Of a stretch of 42,764 bases of DNA, positions 16,038-24,354 are shown piece after piece. The position numbers were made by a program, and so were the translations under genes. The notes beneath the pieces were generated by a model. The model was not told the DNA's origin and searched no databases. It was given only the letters and a program-made list of their open reading frames with translations. The DNA is from Streptomyces europaeiscabiei (GTDB lineage Bacteria; Actinomycetota; Actinomycetes; Streptomycetales; Streptomycetaceae), in the NCBI RefSeq assembly GCF_001550375.1, contig NZ_LRTR01000662.1, forward strand, positions 1-42,764. The letters run 5' to 3'. Numbering within the stretch: position 1 is the stretch's first letter; every line of letters begins with the position of its first letter.

Positions 16038-16889
16038 TCAGGAGAGGTCGGCGAGGTCTTCTTCGCTGAGAGTGATCCCGGCGGCGGCCATGTTGTCCTC
16101 CAAGTGCGAGAGGGAGCCCGTACCGGGGATAGCCAGGGTCACCGGTGAGGCGGCCAGCAGCCAGGCCAGGCCGATCTGCGACACGGTGGCGCCGTGCCGG
16201 GCCGCGACCTTGGCGAGCCGTTCGTCGTCGAGTTCCCGGCCGCCCCCCAGTGGGAAGAAGGGCACGAATGCGATGTCGGCCTCCTCGCAGGCGGCCAGCA
16301 GCTGCACGTCGTCGCGTTTGGCGACGTGGAACTGGTTCTGCACCGCAACGACCGGGGCGATCGCGCGTGCCTCCGCGAGATGAGCGGTGTCGACGTTGCT
16401 GAGGCCGAGGTGACGGATCAGGCCCTCCTCCCGCAGCGCCGCGAGCGCCTCGAAGCGCTCGGCAAGCGACTCGCCGTGCGGGGGTTCCATCCGGCCGACG
16501 CGCAGGTAGACCAGATCGAGGCGGTCCACGCCCAGGCCATCGAGGTTGGTCTCCACCAAGCCGCGCATGTCGGCCGGGGTGGCGGCCCGGCGGAAGCCAT
16601 CGGGGCGGCGGATGGGCCCCACCTTGGTGGCGATGACCAGGTCGGACGCATAAGGGTGGAGGGCTTCACGGATCAGGGTGTTCGCGCGAACCGCATCACC
16701 GGCGCTGACGTAGAAGTCGGCGGTGTCCAAGTGGTTGACACCCAGCTCGACGCCGCGGCGCAACACGGCACGGCCGGCCTCGGGGTCGCGGGCCGGCCCG
16801 CCCATGCCCTCCTTGGACGGCAGGCGCATGGTACCGAAGCCGAGCCGGTTGACGGCCAGGTCGCCGCCGAGGCGGAATTCATTACTCAT
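16038..16889 (-). CDS. aldo/keto reductase
   Basis: 283-aa NADPH-dependent (alpha/beta)8-barrel oxidoreductase from the ATG at 16889. Seen: RLGFGTMRLPSKEG near the N-terminus; the catalytic Asp and Tyr in HLDTADFYVSAGDAVRANTL; the catalytic Lys in VIATKVGPI; and the C-terminal cofactor segment WLLAASPVTLAIPGTGSLSH. At the position where the fourth tetrad residue (His) is expected the sequence is VYLRVGRM, as in a subset of bacterial aldo/keto reductases. It is divergent from the HTH regulator at 16962, with 72 nt between the two starts, so that regulator likely controls it. Confidence 0.92.
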   Translation of the reverse strand: MSNEFRLGGDLAVNRLGFGTMRLPSKEGMGGPARDPEAGRAVLRRGVELGVNHLDTADFYVSAGDAVRANTLIREALHPYASDLVIATKVGPIRRPDGFRRAATPADMRGLVETNLDGLGVDRLDLVYLRVGRMEPPHGESLAERFEALAALREEGLIRHLGLSNVDTAHLAEARAIAPVVAVQNQFHVAKRDDVQLLAACEEADIAFVPFFPLGGGRELDDERLAKVAARHGATVSQIGLAWLLAASPVTLAIPGTGSLSHLEDNMAAAGITLSEEDLADLS

Positions 16890-16961
16890 GGGCCCAGCCT
16901 GCATGGCCCGCAACCCGCTGACGAGGCCGTGGCACCTTGCTGCCAGAGGCACAATGAACGC

Positions 16962-17633
16962 ATGCCACAGCACATGGCCCTCAAAGGTGACCTTGAACTG
17001 CACGCGCGGATCAAGCCCTTGGTGGAGTTGTATGGCGCGGAATGGGTCAGCGCCGCGCGCGACCTCGACACCTGGCCGAACGCCCGCGATTCCGCTCGTC
17101 TGCGGATACGACGTGACGGAACACGTCAGGCCCGCAAGCTGTACAGTCCCGCCGTGCTCGCCGACGAGCGCGACCGGGAGGTGCTGCGCGAGATGGCCGC
17201 CCATGGCATACAGGTGCGGATCAGCGCCACCCCATTGCCCCAGGGAACGGTCTTCATCGACCGGCGAACCATGTTCCTTACCGACCCCGATGCCGCGCCC
17301 TCGTCCGCTCACGGTCCCCGGCGCCGTACGTACACGATGAGTGCCGAACCTGCCCTGGTCAGCGGGGCATACGCACTGTTCGAAGCCGCGTGGGAGACGG
17401 CCACCGACCTGGCGGCCCTTTCCGACGCCGACCGGCCCCGCATTGACGCGCAAGCCCGCGAGGTGCTGTACGCACTGGGCTCCGGAATGACCGACGTGGC
17501 AGCTGCACGCGAACTGGGCATGTCGCTGCGCACCTACCGCCGCAGAGTCGCCGAACTCCTTGTAGCCCTGGGCGCCGACTCACGCTTCCAGGCCGGAATG
17601 CGCGCGGGCGAGTTGGGCCTGACCCGCCGGTGA
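16962..17633 (+). CDS. LuxR-like HTH regulator with PLD-like N-terminal region
   Basis: 223 aa from the ATG at 16962 (MPQHMALKGDLELHARIKPL). CACAAT, a weak -10 match, sits 6 nt before the ATG, so it may be leaderless; an ATG four codons later is an alternative. The middle region (KLYSPAVLADERDREVLREM, then HGIQVRISATPLPQGTVFID and RRTMFLTD) resembles the phospholipase-D-like sensor module found in some LuxR and TrmB-type regulators, without the HKD catalytic motif. The C-terminus is a LuxR-type HTH: VLYALGSGMTDVAAARELGM, then SLRTYRRRVAELLVALGADS. The divergent aldo/keto reductase is the likely target. Confidence 0.85.
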   Translation: MPQHMALKGDLELHARIKPLVELYGAEWVSAARDLDTWPNARDSARLRIRRDGTRQARKLYSPAVLADERDREVLREMAAHGIQVRISATPLPQGTVFIDRRTMFLTDPDAAPSSAHGPRRRTYTMSAEPALVSGAYALFEAAWETATDLAALSDADRPRIDAQAREVLYALGSGMTDVAAARELGMSLRTYRRRVAELLVALGADSRFQAGMRAGELGLTRR

Positions 17634-17769
17634 GCAGACCTACGCCCGGGCCGAAGCCGACTCAGGTGTCGAGGTTCGCGGCGACGGTGGAGCTACCGCT
17701 TGACCGGAGCCGGCACCGCCTTGGGCCCGGCATCCTCCCGTGTCCGGTCCGGCGCCCCCACCAGTCAGT

Positions 17770-17930
17770 CTCACGTTGCCCGACCACAACGGCCACACCG
17801 AGAGCGTCAACACCCGCACCAAGCGGATCACACGCAGATCCATGGACGCGTCGGATTCGATCTCCTCCGTCACCGCATCCTCCTGCCTTGAGTGACACCC
17901 GGGGTCACCACCGGCTACGGGCCAGATCCG
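17770..17930 (+). mobile_element. remnant of an ISL3-type transposase and IS right end
   Basis: LTLPDHNGHTESVNTRTKRI (from 17770) and, one frame over, QIHGRVGFDLLRHRILLP ending in a stop at 17891 together match the C-terminus of ISL3-family DDE transposases (pattern SNG-EG-N--K-IKRQM-GRAGFDLLR-R-L). The following GTGACACCCGGGGTCACC and GGGCCAGATCC resemble the non-coding tail usual at ISL3-type ends. The rest of the element is absent, so it is an inactive scrap. The first 130 nt of the gap (17634-17769) show nothing recognisable. Confidence 0.65.
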
Positions 17931-17981
17931 CTCGTGCGAGGTACGACATCAGCCTCTCGGCCGGAGCAAAATTGATTCATA

Positions 17982-18029
17982 TACTTGAAGGTAATCAAGT
18001 ACTTGGCAAGCACCCGGGTGCCGTATTCT
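17982..18029 (+). promoter_or_regulatory. MarR operator dyads and leaderless promoter
   Basis: TACTTGA (17982-17988) and TCAAGTA (17995-18001) form an inverted repeat over 6 nt, and CAAGTACTTG (17996-18005) is a perfect overlapping palindrome. TATTCT (18024-18029) is a -10 box 6 nt before the GTG at 18036; TTGGCA (18003-18008) could be the -35, though the 15-nt spacing is short. The operator would block this promoter. Confidence 0.65.
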
Positions 18030-18035
18030 CACCGG

Positions 18036-18491
18036 GTGACAAAGGATGACGCGCGGTCGATCCCTGCCGAGCACCTGACCCGGGTGACCTGGGCCCTGCG
18101 GCGGGCGGAGTGGGCTGTGCAGGCCCGGAAGGACCAGCGGCTACGACCCCTGGGCATCGCGGCCGCGCAGTACACCCTGCTGATCTCCGTCCACAGCGAT
18201 CCCGGCCTGACCGGCGCGGAACTGGCCCGGCGCCTGAACGTCACCCCGCAAGCGGTGGCCTCCCAGGTGGCCCGCTTGGAGGAGCGGGGGCAACTGGAGC
18301 GCCGACCGCACCCTCGCCACCGCCACGTGCAGGAACTGCACCTCACCGACGCCGGCCGCGACTCCCTGCACGATGCCGATGCCGTGATCGTGGGGATCGA
18401 ACAGCGGATCGCCGAGAAGCTCGGTCCGAAGAAAGCCGCACAGCTGAGGGCACTGCTCGACGAGGTGGCCGACGTGGTCCGGGAAGCGTGA
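18036..18491 (+). CDS. MarR-family transcriptional regulator, autoregulated
   Basis: 151-aa MarR protein; the GTG at 18036 is favoured because a -10 box lies 6 nt before it, while the in-frame TTG at 17985 falls inside the operator. The wHTH is LRPLGIAAAQYTLLISVHSD, then LTGAELARRLNVTPQAVASQ, with the wing RRPHPRHRHVQELHLTDAG. The overlapping TACTTGA/CAAGTACTTG dyads immediately upstream point to autoregulation. No enzyme gene follows closely (next gene at 19144), so its partner gene may have been lost, perhaps in the event that left the transposase scrap upstream. Confidence 0.9.
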   Translation: MTKDDARSIPAEHLTRVTWALRRAEWAVQARKDQRLRPLGIAAAQYTLLISVHSDPGLTGAELARRLNVTPQAVASQVARLEERGQLERRPHPRHRHVQELHLTDAGRDSLHDADAVIVGIEQRIAEKLGPKKAAQLRALLDEVADVVREA

Positions 18492-19143
18492 GACGGTGGG
18501 CTCACCGACCGTCTCCCCCACCACAAAGGTGGGCGCCTGCGATTGGTGTCCCTCCGTTCCCGCGATCAGAACGAACGATCCGGCGCTCGGCGCGTCGAGA
18601 CGGGAACACCCTCCGGAATGCGCGACAGCCCGGCCCAGCCGTCGACCGGTGAGATCAGCGTGGCTTCACGGGTGGTAAGTGCCTCATGAGGCGGCTGTTG
18701 GCCGGCGGTCGTACAACGCATCCTCATACCGCCGTCGACGGCGGCCAAGTGGTGACCCTCAACATGGACGCAGACCCACCTGTCGTCGCCGCCTGAGTAT
18801 CCCGGCCGATGCCGCTGCCGCCGACTGCAAGGGCATCGACCCGAACCCCCGCAATGACGCGTGCTCCCGGGCGACGAGCCACCTCGCCCGACCCGTCACA
18901 GGCTGCGGGTAAAGGCGTCCCCATGACCTTCGAGTACGCAATCGGATCCGCAGCTCACGGCCCTCGCGAGTCGAAGGTCGACCTTGTTCGATCACAGCAG
19001 GCGCCGACGGACGTCACCCCAAGGTCGCTGCCACCGACGACGGCGTACCGCGGTCGTGGTACGAGCAGTGACCGCCGCAGGGCGACGCAGGCGCCGACCC
19101 CCTTGCACGAACCTTGAGGCCCAGAACAACCCGGAGGTGGACT
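18492..19143. other. long stretch without a supported gene
   Basis: Short frames exist on both strands, but none shows a recognisable motif together with a ribosome binding site. A plus-strand end AVDGGQVVTLNMDADPPVVA with a stop at about 18795 has a protein-like look and could be the tail of a lost gene; I cannot name it. The GGAGGTG before the ABC ATPase start is at the right edge. Confidence 0.4.
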
Positions 19144-20082
19144 GTGATCGAAGTGAACGACCTCAGCAAGAGGTACGGCGACAAGCTCGCAGTCGACGCG
19201 CTGAGCTTCACCGTGCGTCCTGGAGCGGTGACGGGTTTCCTCGGGCCCAATGGGGCAGGCAAGTCGACGACGATGCGGATGGTCATGGGGCTGGACCGCC
19301 CGTCGTCCGGGACCGTCCGCGTCGACGGCCGCCGCTACGAGCAGATCAAGGCTCCCCTGCAGGAGATCGGGGCGCTGCTGGAGGCGAAGTCGATCCACCC
19401 CGGGCGCTCGGCATATCAGCACCTGCTCGCGCTGGCGGCGAGCAACGGCATCGGCAAGCGGCGGGTGCTGGAGGTGATCGACATGGCCGGTCTGACGGAG
19501 GTGGCCCGCAAGCGGGCGGGCGGCTTCTCACTGGGTATGGGGCAACGGCTGGGCATCGCCTCGGCACTGCTCGGCGACCCGCACATCGTCATGCTGGACG
19601 AGCCGGTCAACGGCCTCGACCCCGAGGGCGTGCTGTGGATCCGCAACCTCCTGAAGGACCTCGCGGACCAGGGGCGCACCGTCTTCGTGTCCTCCCACCT
19701 GATGACCGAGATGGCATTGATCGCCGAGGACCTCATCGTGATCGGGCGCGGCCGACTGCTGTCCGCGGGTCCGCTCGCCGACTTCATCGCCCAGTCCCCC
19801 GGTCGGAGCGTACGGGTGCAGTCGCCGCAGGCCGCGTCCTTGCGTGACCTGTTGGTCGGTGACGGCGTCTCGGTCAGCAGCAGCCGGCCCGGCGTGCTGG
19901 ACGTCATGGGGCTGGAGGCCGCCGAGATCGGCGAACGTGCCGCGGCCGCCGGGCTGGTTCTGCACGAGTTGTTCGTTCAGGAGGCTTCGCTGGAGGAGGC
20001 GTTCATGGAGCTGACCCGCGACTCCGTCGAATACCGCGCCACCACCACCGAGTTCGCCGCTGCCGGAAGGACGAACCGATGA
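19144..20082 (+). CDS. ABC transporter ATP-binding protein (ABC-2 exporter)
   Basis: 312-aa nucleotide-binding subunit; GTG start at 19144 with GGAGGTG 4-6 nt upstream. Walker A GPNGAGKSTT, signature region FSLGMGQRLGIASALLG, Walker B IVMLDEPVNGLDPEG and switch SSHLMTEM are all intact. The C-terminal 90 residues form the accessory domain typical of DrrA/BcrA-type exporters. It overlaps the permease start by 4 nt. The neighbouring kinase/regulator pair on the same strand probably senses the exported compound or envelope stress. The substrate is unknown; peptide antibiotics and drugs are common for this class. Confidence 0.93.
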   Translation: MIEVNDLSKRYGDKLAVDALSFTVRPGAVTGFLGPNGAGKSTTMRMVMGLDRPSSGTVRVDGRRYEQIKAPLQEIGALLEAKSIHPGRSAYQHLLALAASNGIGKRRVLEVIDMAGLTEVARKRAGGFSLGMGQRLGIASALLGDPHIVMLDEPVNGLDPEGVLWIRNLLKDLADQGRTVFVSSHLMTEMALIAEDLIVIGRGRLLSAGPLADFIAQSPGRSVRVQSPQAASLRDLLVGDGVSVSSSRPGVLDVMGLEAAEIGERAAAAGLVLHELFVQEASLEEAFMELTRDSVEYRATTTEFAAAGRTNR

Positions 20083-20924
20083 GCACCAGTGCCCTCGACA
20101 CCCAGGACGCGCAGAAGACGACCGGGACCACCGTTCGACATGCGGGCGGTCAACGCGTGACCTTTCCGCGGGTGGTCCACATGGAATGGATCAAGCTGCG
20201 GTCGCTGCGCTCGACGCTCTACACGCTGGCGATCACCGTGGCCCTGGTCATCGGCTTCGGGCTGCTGTTCAGCAGTGTGGTCGGCTCGGGAGACGGCCCG
20301 GGTGAGGATGATTTCGGAGACCCGACCTCGATCAGTCTGGGCGGGGTGATGCTCGCCTCGCTGGCCGTCGCGGTGCTCGGGGTACTGATGAGCGCCGGCG
20401 AATACGCCACCGGATCCATCCGGGCCACGCTGGCCGCGGTCCCCGCACGCCTGCCAGTACTGTGGGGCAAGGTGACCGTCTTCGCCGTGGTGAGCTTCGT
20501 GCTCATGTTCGTCGCGGTCCTGGGGGCCTTTCTGGCCGGTCAGTCGGTTCTGTCCTCCCGCGGTCTGGACACCGCCGTACTGTCGGACCAGGGGGTGTTC
20601 CGGGCACTTGTCGGCGCGGCGGTCCACCTCACCGGTGCAGGGCTGATCGGCCTGGCGGTCGGCTTCCTGCTGCGCAACACCGCCGGGGCGATCACCCTGG
20701 TGGTGGGCACGCTGTTCGTGGTGCCCGGCCTGATCCAGCTCCTGCCCAGCAGTTGGAACGACGCCATCGGCCCGTACCTGCCGTCGAACGCGGCGAACGC
20801 GGTCATGACAGTGCGGACGTCCAGTGACTCGCTGTCACCCGGGTTCGGGCTGGTGGTGTTCGTCGGCTACATCGTCGTGCTCCTGGCCGGCGCGGCCGTC
20901 CTGCTCAAGCGACGCGACGCGTGA
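20079..20924 (+). CDS. ABC-2 type permease
   Basis: 281-aa membrane subunit, translationally coupled to the ATPase (ATGA). A cytoplasmic stretch with the coupling-helix-like VVHMEWIKLRSLRSTLYTLA is followed by six hydrophobic segments: ITVALVIGFGLLFSSVV, ISLGGVMLASLAVAVLGVLM, VTVFAVVSFVLMFVAVLGAF, LVGAAVHLTGAGLIGLAVGF, AITLVVGTLFVVPGLIQLL and LVVFVGYIVVLLAGAAVLL. This is the usual half-transporter layout paired with a DrrA/BcrA-like ATPase. The motif SAGEYATGSIRATLAAVPAR is common in actinobacterial members. Confidence 0.92.
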   Translation: MSTSALDTQDAQKTTGTTVRHAGGQRVTFPRVVHMEWIKLRSLRSTLYTLAITVALVIGFGLLFSSVVGSGDGPGEDDFGDPTSISLGGVMLASLAVAVLGVLMSAGEYATGSIRATLAAVPARLPVLWGKVTVFAVVSFVLMFVAVLGAFLAGQSVLSSRGLDTAVLSDQGVFRALVGAAVHLTGAGLIGLAVGFLLRNTAGAITLVVGTLFVVPGLIQLLPSSWNDAIGPYLPSNAANAVMTVRTSSDSLSPGFGLVVFVGYIVVLLAGAAVLLKRRDA

Positions 20925-21021
20925 CACCGTTTGTCGCGCCGACCCGCTCGTACGCCTTCAGGCTTGAGGACAGGCTGCCACCTGTCCCCAACCGAGGATC
21001 TGTATAAGGAACGGTGAAGCC

Positions 21022-22308
21022 GTGATCGGACCGGCGTCGCTGCGACGGGTGACCGGCACTCACCCACGTCTGGTGGATGCCGCCCTCGCCACCCTGGTGG
21101 GCTGTATCGGCCTGCTGCCTCTGCTGTTCGGACGGTGGCCCGACGGCATACGGCCGTCGGGCGCTGACGCCGTCGCCACGGCGGCCGCGTTCCTGCTTCT
21201 GCTGGCCCGCCGCCGGGCACCGCTGCCCGTTCTGGCGCTGGCAGTGCTTGGAGAGGTGGCTTTCACCATCCTCGCGTCGTATCCGTCGCGGGCACTGAAG
21301 CTCGCCGCGTTGATCGCGGTCTACACCGTGGCCCGAACGGTCCGTCGGCGAACCGCCTTGTTCGCCGCCTTGGGAACGGCCCTCGCCCTGTACGCCGTCA
21401 TCACCTGGGCGACGGATTCGGCCTCCAGCCAGGAAGCCGGCGCCGTGTTCGCCTGGACCGGGATGTTCGCCGCCGTCGGGGGCACCGTGCGCACCTGGCA
21501 CGACTACGTCGCCGCGATGGAGGAGCGAGCGCTGCGGGCGGAGGAGAGCAAGGAAGAAGAGGCCCGCCGCAGGGTCGCCGAAGAGCGGCTGCGCATCGCA
21601 AGGGAACTCCATGACGTGATCGCCCACCACATCGCTCTGATCACCATTCAGGCAGGAGTCGCCGGTCGCTTCCTTCGGGGCCGACCGGATCAGGCCGAGG
21701 TGGCGCTCGGTCACATCCGTGAGGCGGGCCGCACAGTCCTGGACAAACTGGGCCCGCTGCTGCACGTACTACGGCAGTCCGGCGACGAGACGGAGGCGAC
21801 TCAGCCGACCGAACCCGTGCCCGGCCTGTCCCGCCTCGGAGGGCTCCTCGAATCGCTGACCGCCGCCGGGCTGAGCGTCCGCCACCGGCAGGCCGGCCAC
21901 CCGCACCCCCTGCCGACCGCCATCGACCTGGCCGCATACCGCGTCATCCAGGAGGGGCTGACCAACGCGCACAAGCACGGCGCGACCGCCGAGGCGGACC
22001 TGCTCGTCGACTACGGGCCCGACGAACTGTGCGTTCGGATCACCAACCCCCTGCACTCCGGCCCGTACCCTGCGTCGGCCGCGATGGGCACCGGGCACGG
22101 GCTGACGGGCATGCGCGAGCGCGCCCACGCAGTCGGCGGCAGCCTCCATGCCGGAGCAGACACCGCCGGTTGCTTTCGCCTCGTTGTGCGGCTACCGCTG
22201 CCCGCCGCCGGACCACCGGCCGACAACCGAACGTCAGATCGGTCCGGCACGGCCCTGCCCGCGACCGCCACCGCCACCGCCACCGCCACCGAGGGGAGGC
22301 AGGGATGA
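21022..22308 (+). CDS. sensor histidine kinase, NarL/DesK class
   Basis: 428-aa membrane kinase, GTG start at 21022 with AAGGA 11 nt upstream. Four to five membrane helices occupy residues 15-160 (including LLPLLFG, ATAAAFLLLLARRRAPLPVL and ALFAALGTALALYAVITWAT). A linker helix rich in Glu/Arg (EERALRAEESKEEEARRRVA) leads to the phosphoacceptor box RIARELHDVIAHHIALITIQ with His in ELHD. The HATPase_c domain has N-box QEGLTNAHKHG and GHGLTGMRERAHAVGG. The last 15 residues are a low-complexity Ala-Thr repeat encoded by a hexanucleotide tract. It lies 97 nt after the ABC permease and overlaps the response regulator by 4 nt. Confidence 0.92.
   Translation: MIGPASLRRVTGTHPRLVDAALATLVGCIGLLPLLFGRWPDGIRPSGADAVATAAAFLLLLARRRAPLPVLALAVLGEVAFTILASYPSRALKLAALIAVYTVARTVRRRTALFAALGTALALYAVITWATDSASSQEAGAVFAWTGMFAAVGGTVRTWHDYVAAMEERALRAEESKEEEARRRVAEERLRIARELHDVIAHHIALITIQAGVAGRFLRGRPDQAEVALGHIREAGRTVLDKLGPLLHVLRQSGDETEATQPTEPVPGLSRLGGLLESLTAAGLSVRHRQAGHPHPLPTAIDLAAYRVIQEGLTNAHKHGATAEADLLVDYGPDELCVRITNPLHSGPYPASAAMGTGHGLTGMRERAHAVGGSLHAGADTAGCFRLVVRLPLPAAGPPADNRTSDRSGTALPATATATATATEGRQG
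22264..22290 (+). repeat. hexanucleotide microsatellite, (ACCGCC)4 plus ACC
   Basis: A tandem Thr-Ala coding tract at the extreme C-terminus of the kinase, 15 nt before the response regulator start. Being in units of six it would change length without breaking the frame. Confidence 0.8.
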
Positions 22309-22970
22309 CCATCCGCGTGCTGCTCGCCGACGACCAGGCCCTCGTCCGCACCTGCTTCCGCATGCTCATCGAGTCGGAGCCGGACCTGGAGGTCGTCGGA
22401 GAGGCCGCGACGGGCGAAGAGGCGGTCAGACTGGCCCGCAGCGCCCGCGCCGACGTCGTGCTGATGGACATCCGGATGCCCGACATGGACGGCCTCGCCG
22501 CCACGCGCGCCATCTCGGCGGACGAAGACCTCGCGGGCGTACGGGTGCTGATCCTGACGACCTTCGAAGCCGACGAGCACGTCTTCCAGGCGCTACGTGC
22601 CGGGGCCAGCGGGTTCCTCGGAAAGAGCGTGGAGCTCTCCTATCTCCTCGACGCCATCCGGCTGGTCGCCCTCGGAGAGGCGCTGTTGTCACCCAGGGCG
22701 ACCAGGGCACTCATCGCCCACTACCTCACCACACCCGACAGGACGAGCGCTCCGGCCCCGGAGCTGACGTCCCTGACCGACCGCGAGCGCCAAGTACTCG
22801 ATCTCGTGGCCGCCGGCCTCTCCAACGACGCCATCGCCGAGCAGCTCCACATCTCGCCCTCGACCGCCAAGACACACGTGAACCACATCATGACCAAGCT
22901 CGGCGTCCGCGACCGCGCCCAACTCGTCGTGATCGCCTACCAGACCGGCCACGCCCACCCCGGCGCGTGA
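22305..22970 (+). CDS. response regulator, NarL/LuxR family
   Basis: 221-aa response regulator starting at the ATG that overlaps the kinase stop; GGGAGG precedes it. Receiver: LLADDQALVR with the acidic pair, phospho-Asp at about residue 55 in VLMDIRMPDMDG, switch Lys in FLGKSVEL. The LuxR HTH is LTDRERQVLDLVAAGLSNDA then IAEQLHISPSTAKTHVNHIM. It forms a unit with the kinase at 21022 and is probably co-regulated with the exporter at 19144-20924. The next gene, an XdhC-type chaperone, is convergent. Confidence 0.93.
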   Translation: MTIRVLLADDQALVRTCFRMLIESEPDLEVVGEAATGEEAVRLARSARADVVLMDIRMPDMDGLAATRAISADEDLAGVRVLILTTFEADEHVFQALRAGASGFLGKSVELSYLLDAIRLVALGEALLSPRATRALIAHYLTTPDRTSAPAPELTSLTDRERQVLDLVAAGLSNDAIAEQLHISPSTAKTHVNHIMTKLGVRDRAQLVVIAYQTGHAHPGA

Positions 22971-23033
22971 CCGTCCGCACACCACTCAGTGGGGCAGGTA
23001 CCCTGCGGCTGCCGGACGGCGTCTGTGCGGGGG

Positions 23034-24197
23034 TTACGGCGCCGTCACCAGGCCGGGCAGAGGCTGCGCGGGAAGGTGGATGGGGCCGGCGCCGTGTGAC
23101 AGGGGCCGGCCGGTGGCACGGTTGGTATGGGCGATGATCTCCGACGTGATGGAGATCGCTGTCTCCTCGCGAGTACGGGCTCCGATGTCCAGGCCGATCG
23201 GCGAGTGCAGACGCGCCAGTTGGTCCTGGGAGACGCCGGCTTCCCGGAGCAGGTCGACGCGGTGCTCGTGGGTGCGTCGCGAGCCCATGGCGCCGACGTA
23301 GCCGACGGGAAGGGTCAGTGCCAGCCGCAGCAGGGGGATGTCGAACTTGGCGTCGTGGGTGAGGACGCAGACGGCGGTGCGGGCGTCGGTCTCGGTGGCC
23401 GCGAGGTAGCGGTGGGGCCAGTCGGTGACAACCTCGTCGGCGTGCGGGAAGCGGGCCTGGGTGGCGAAGACCGGGCGGGCGTCGCAGACGGTCACCCGGT
23501 AACCGAGGAAGCTCCCCGCCCGGCTGAGGGCGGCGGCGAAGTCGACGGCGCCGAAGATCAGCATGCGGGGGCGGGACCCGTGCACGTGGACGAGGACGGT
23601 GAGCTTGCGCGGGCAGGTGCCGTCGTCCGAGTTCCCTGGTTCTCCCCCACCGCCGCCGACCTCGATCAAGGCGGTGCGACCCGCCCGCAGGAGTGCACGC
23701 GCATGCGCCACGACCGCCCGGTCCTCGCTCTCGTCGCCGAGCGTGCCCTCGTGGGCCCCCTCGTCGGGGACATGGAGCGTACGGCCGACGAGCTCACCAG
23801 GACCGTCCACGACGTGGGCCACGGCCGACGGAAGTCCGGCGGTCACGGCATCGAGGGCGGCGGCGAGATGGGGTTGGGCGCCGGGCTCCACGCGCTGTAC
23901 CAGGACGTCGATCTCTCCGCCGCAGGTCAGGCCGGCGGCGAAGGCATCCGAGTCGGAGTACCCGAACGCAACGCGTGCGGGGGCAGCGCGGTCTGCCAGC
24001 ACCTGGCGGCCGAGTTCGTACACCGCTGCCTCGACACAGCCGCCGGAGATGCCACCGACCGCGTTGCCGTCGGCGTCCACGGCCAGTGCGGTGCCGACCG
24101 GCAGGGGTGCGCTTCCTCTGAGGCCGATGACGGTGGCGAGGGCGAACGGCCGGCCCTCGTGGCACCAGTCGTGCAGTGTGTCCGTGATGTTCAGCAT
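23034..24197 (-). CDS. XdhC/PaoD-type molybdenum cofactor chaperone
   Basis: 387-aa protein of the XdhC/CoxI family, which binds molybdenum cofactor, assists sulfuration and inserts it into molybdenum hydroxylases. The N-terminal XdhC domain shows GLRGSAPLPVGTALAVDADG, then GGISGGCVEAAVYELGRQV, with the conserved Cys. The C-terminal XdhC Rossmann domain shows RMLIFGAVDFAAALSRAGSF, then GYRVTVCDARPVFATQARFP and PVGYVGAMGSRRTHEHRVDL. The start ATG at 24197 is preceded by GGAAAG. It lies last in the molybdenum hydroxylase operon, the same place as paoD in E. coli, though a strong hairpin separates it from the large subunit. Confidence 0.92.
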   Translation of the reverse strand: MLNITDTLHDWCHEGRPFALATVIGLRGSAPLPVGTALAVDADGNAVGGISGGCVEAAVYELGRQVLADRAAPARVAFGYSDSDAFAAGLTCGGEIDVLVQRVEPGAQPHLAAALDAVTAGLPSAVAHVVDGPGELVGRTLHVPDEGAHEGTLGDESEDRAVVAHARALLRAGRTALIEVGGGGGEPGNSDDGTCPRKLTVLVHVHGSRPRMLIFGAVDFAAALSRAGSFLGYRVTVCDARPVFATQARFPHADEVVTDWPHRYLAATETDARTAVCVLTHDAKFDIPLLRLALTLPVGYVGAMGSRRTHEHRVDLLREAGVSQDQLARLHSPIGLDIGARTREETAISITSEIIAHTNRATGRPLSHGAGPIHLPAQPLPGLVTAP

Positions 24198-24313
24198 GGG
24201 GGGCTTTCCGTTGGGTGTGGGTTGACGGGCCGTCGCCGCGCTCTAGGGGAGGAAACCGCGACGACGGCCCTGGTGCCCGGGGGCGTGACGTCACGAGCCG
24301 CCGGACGGACAGG

Positions 24314-24351
24314 CCCGGGTGGCCGGGTGGGGTACACACCGGCCACCCGGG
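24314..24351 (-). terminator. 13-bp hairpin after the molybdenum subunit gene
   Basis: CCCGGGTGGCCGG (24314-24326) pairs perfectly with 24339-24351 over a 12-nt loop, directly beyond the stop at 24355. It should reduce or stop read-through into the chaperone gene. Confidence 0.8.
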
Positions 24352-24354
24352 GGC

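Noticed and set aside
16194..16961. Upstream extension of the LuxR-like regulator frame by about 256 codons.
   Set aside because: The extension is antisense to the aldo/keto reductase and shows no protein features; the domain begins at 16962.
18492..19143. Several 60-100 codon frames in the gap before the ABC exporter.
   Set aside because: None has a ribosome site plus recognisable domain, and frames on both strands overlap with similar low-complexity composition.
22264..22290. Short tandem repeat considered as a CRISPR-like or regulatory array.
   Set aside because: Units are 6 bp with no spacers and lie inside a coding sequence.
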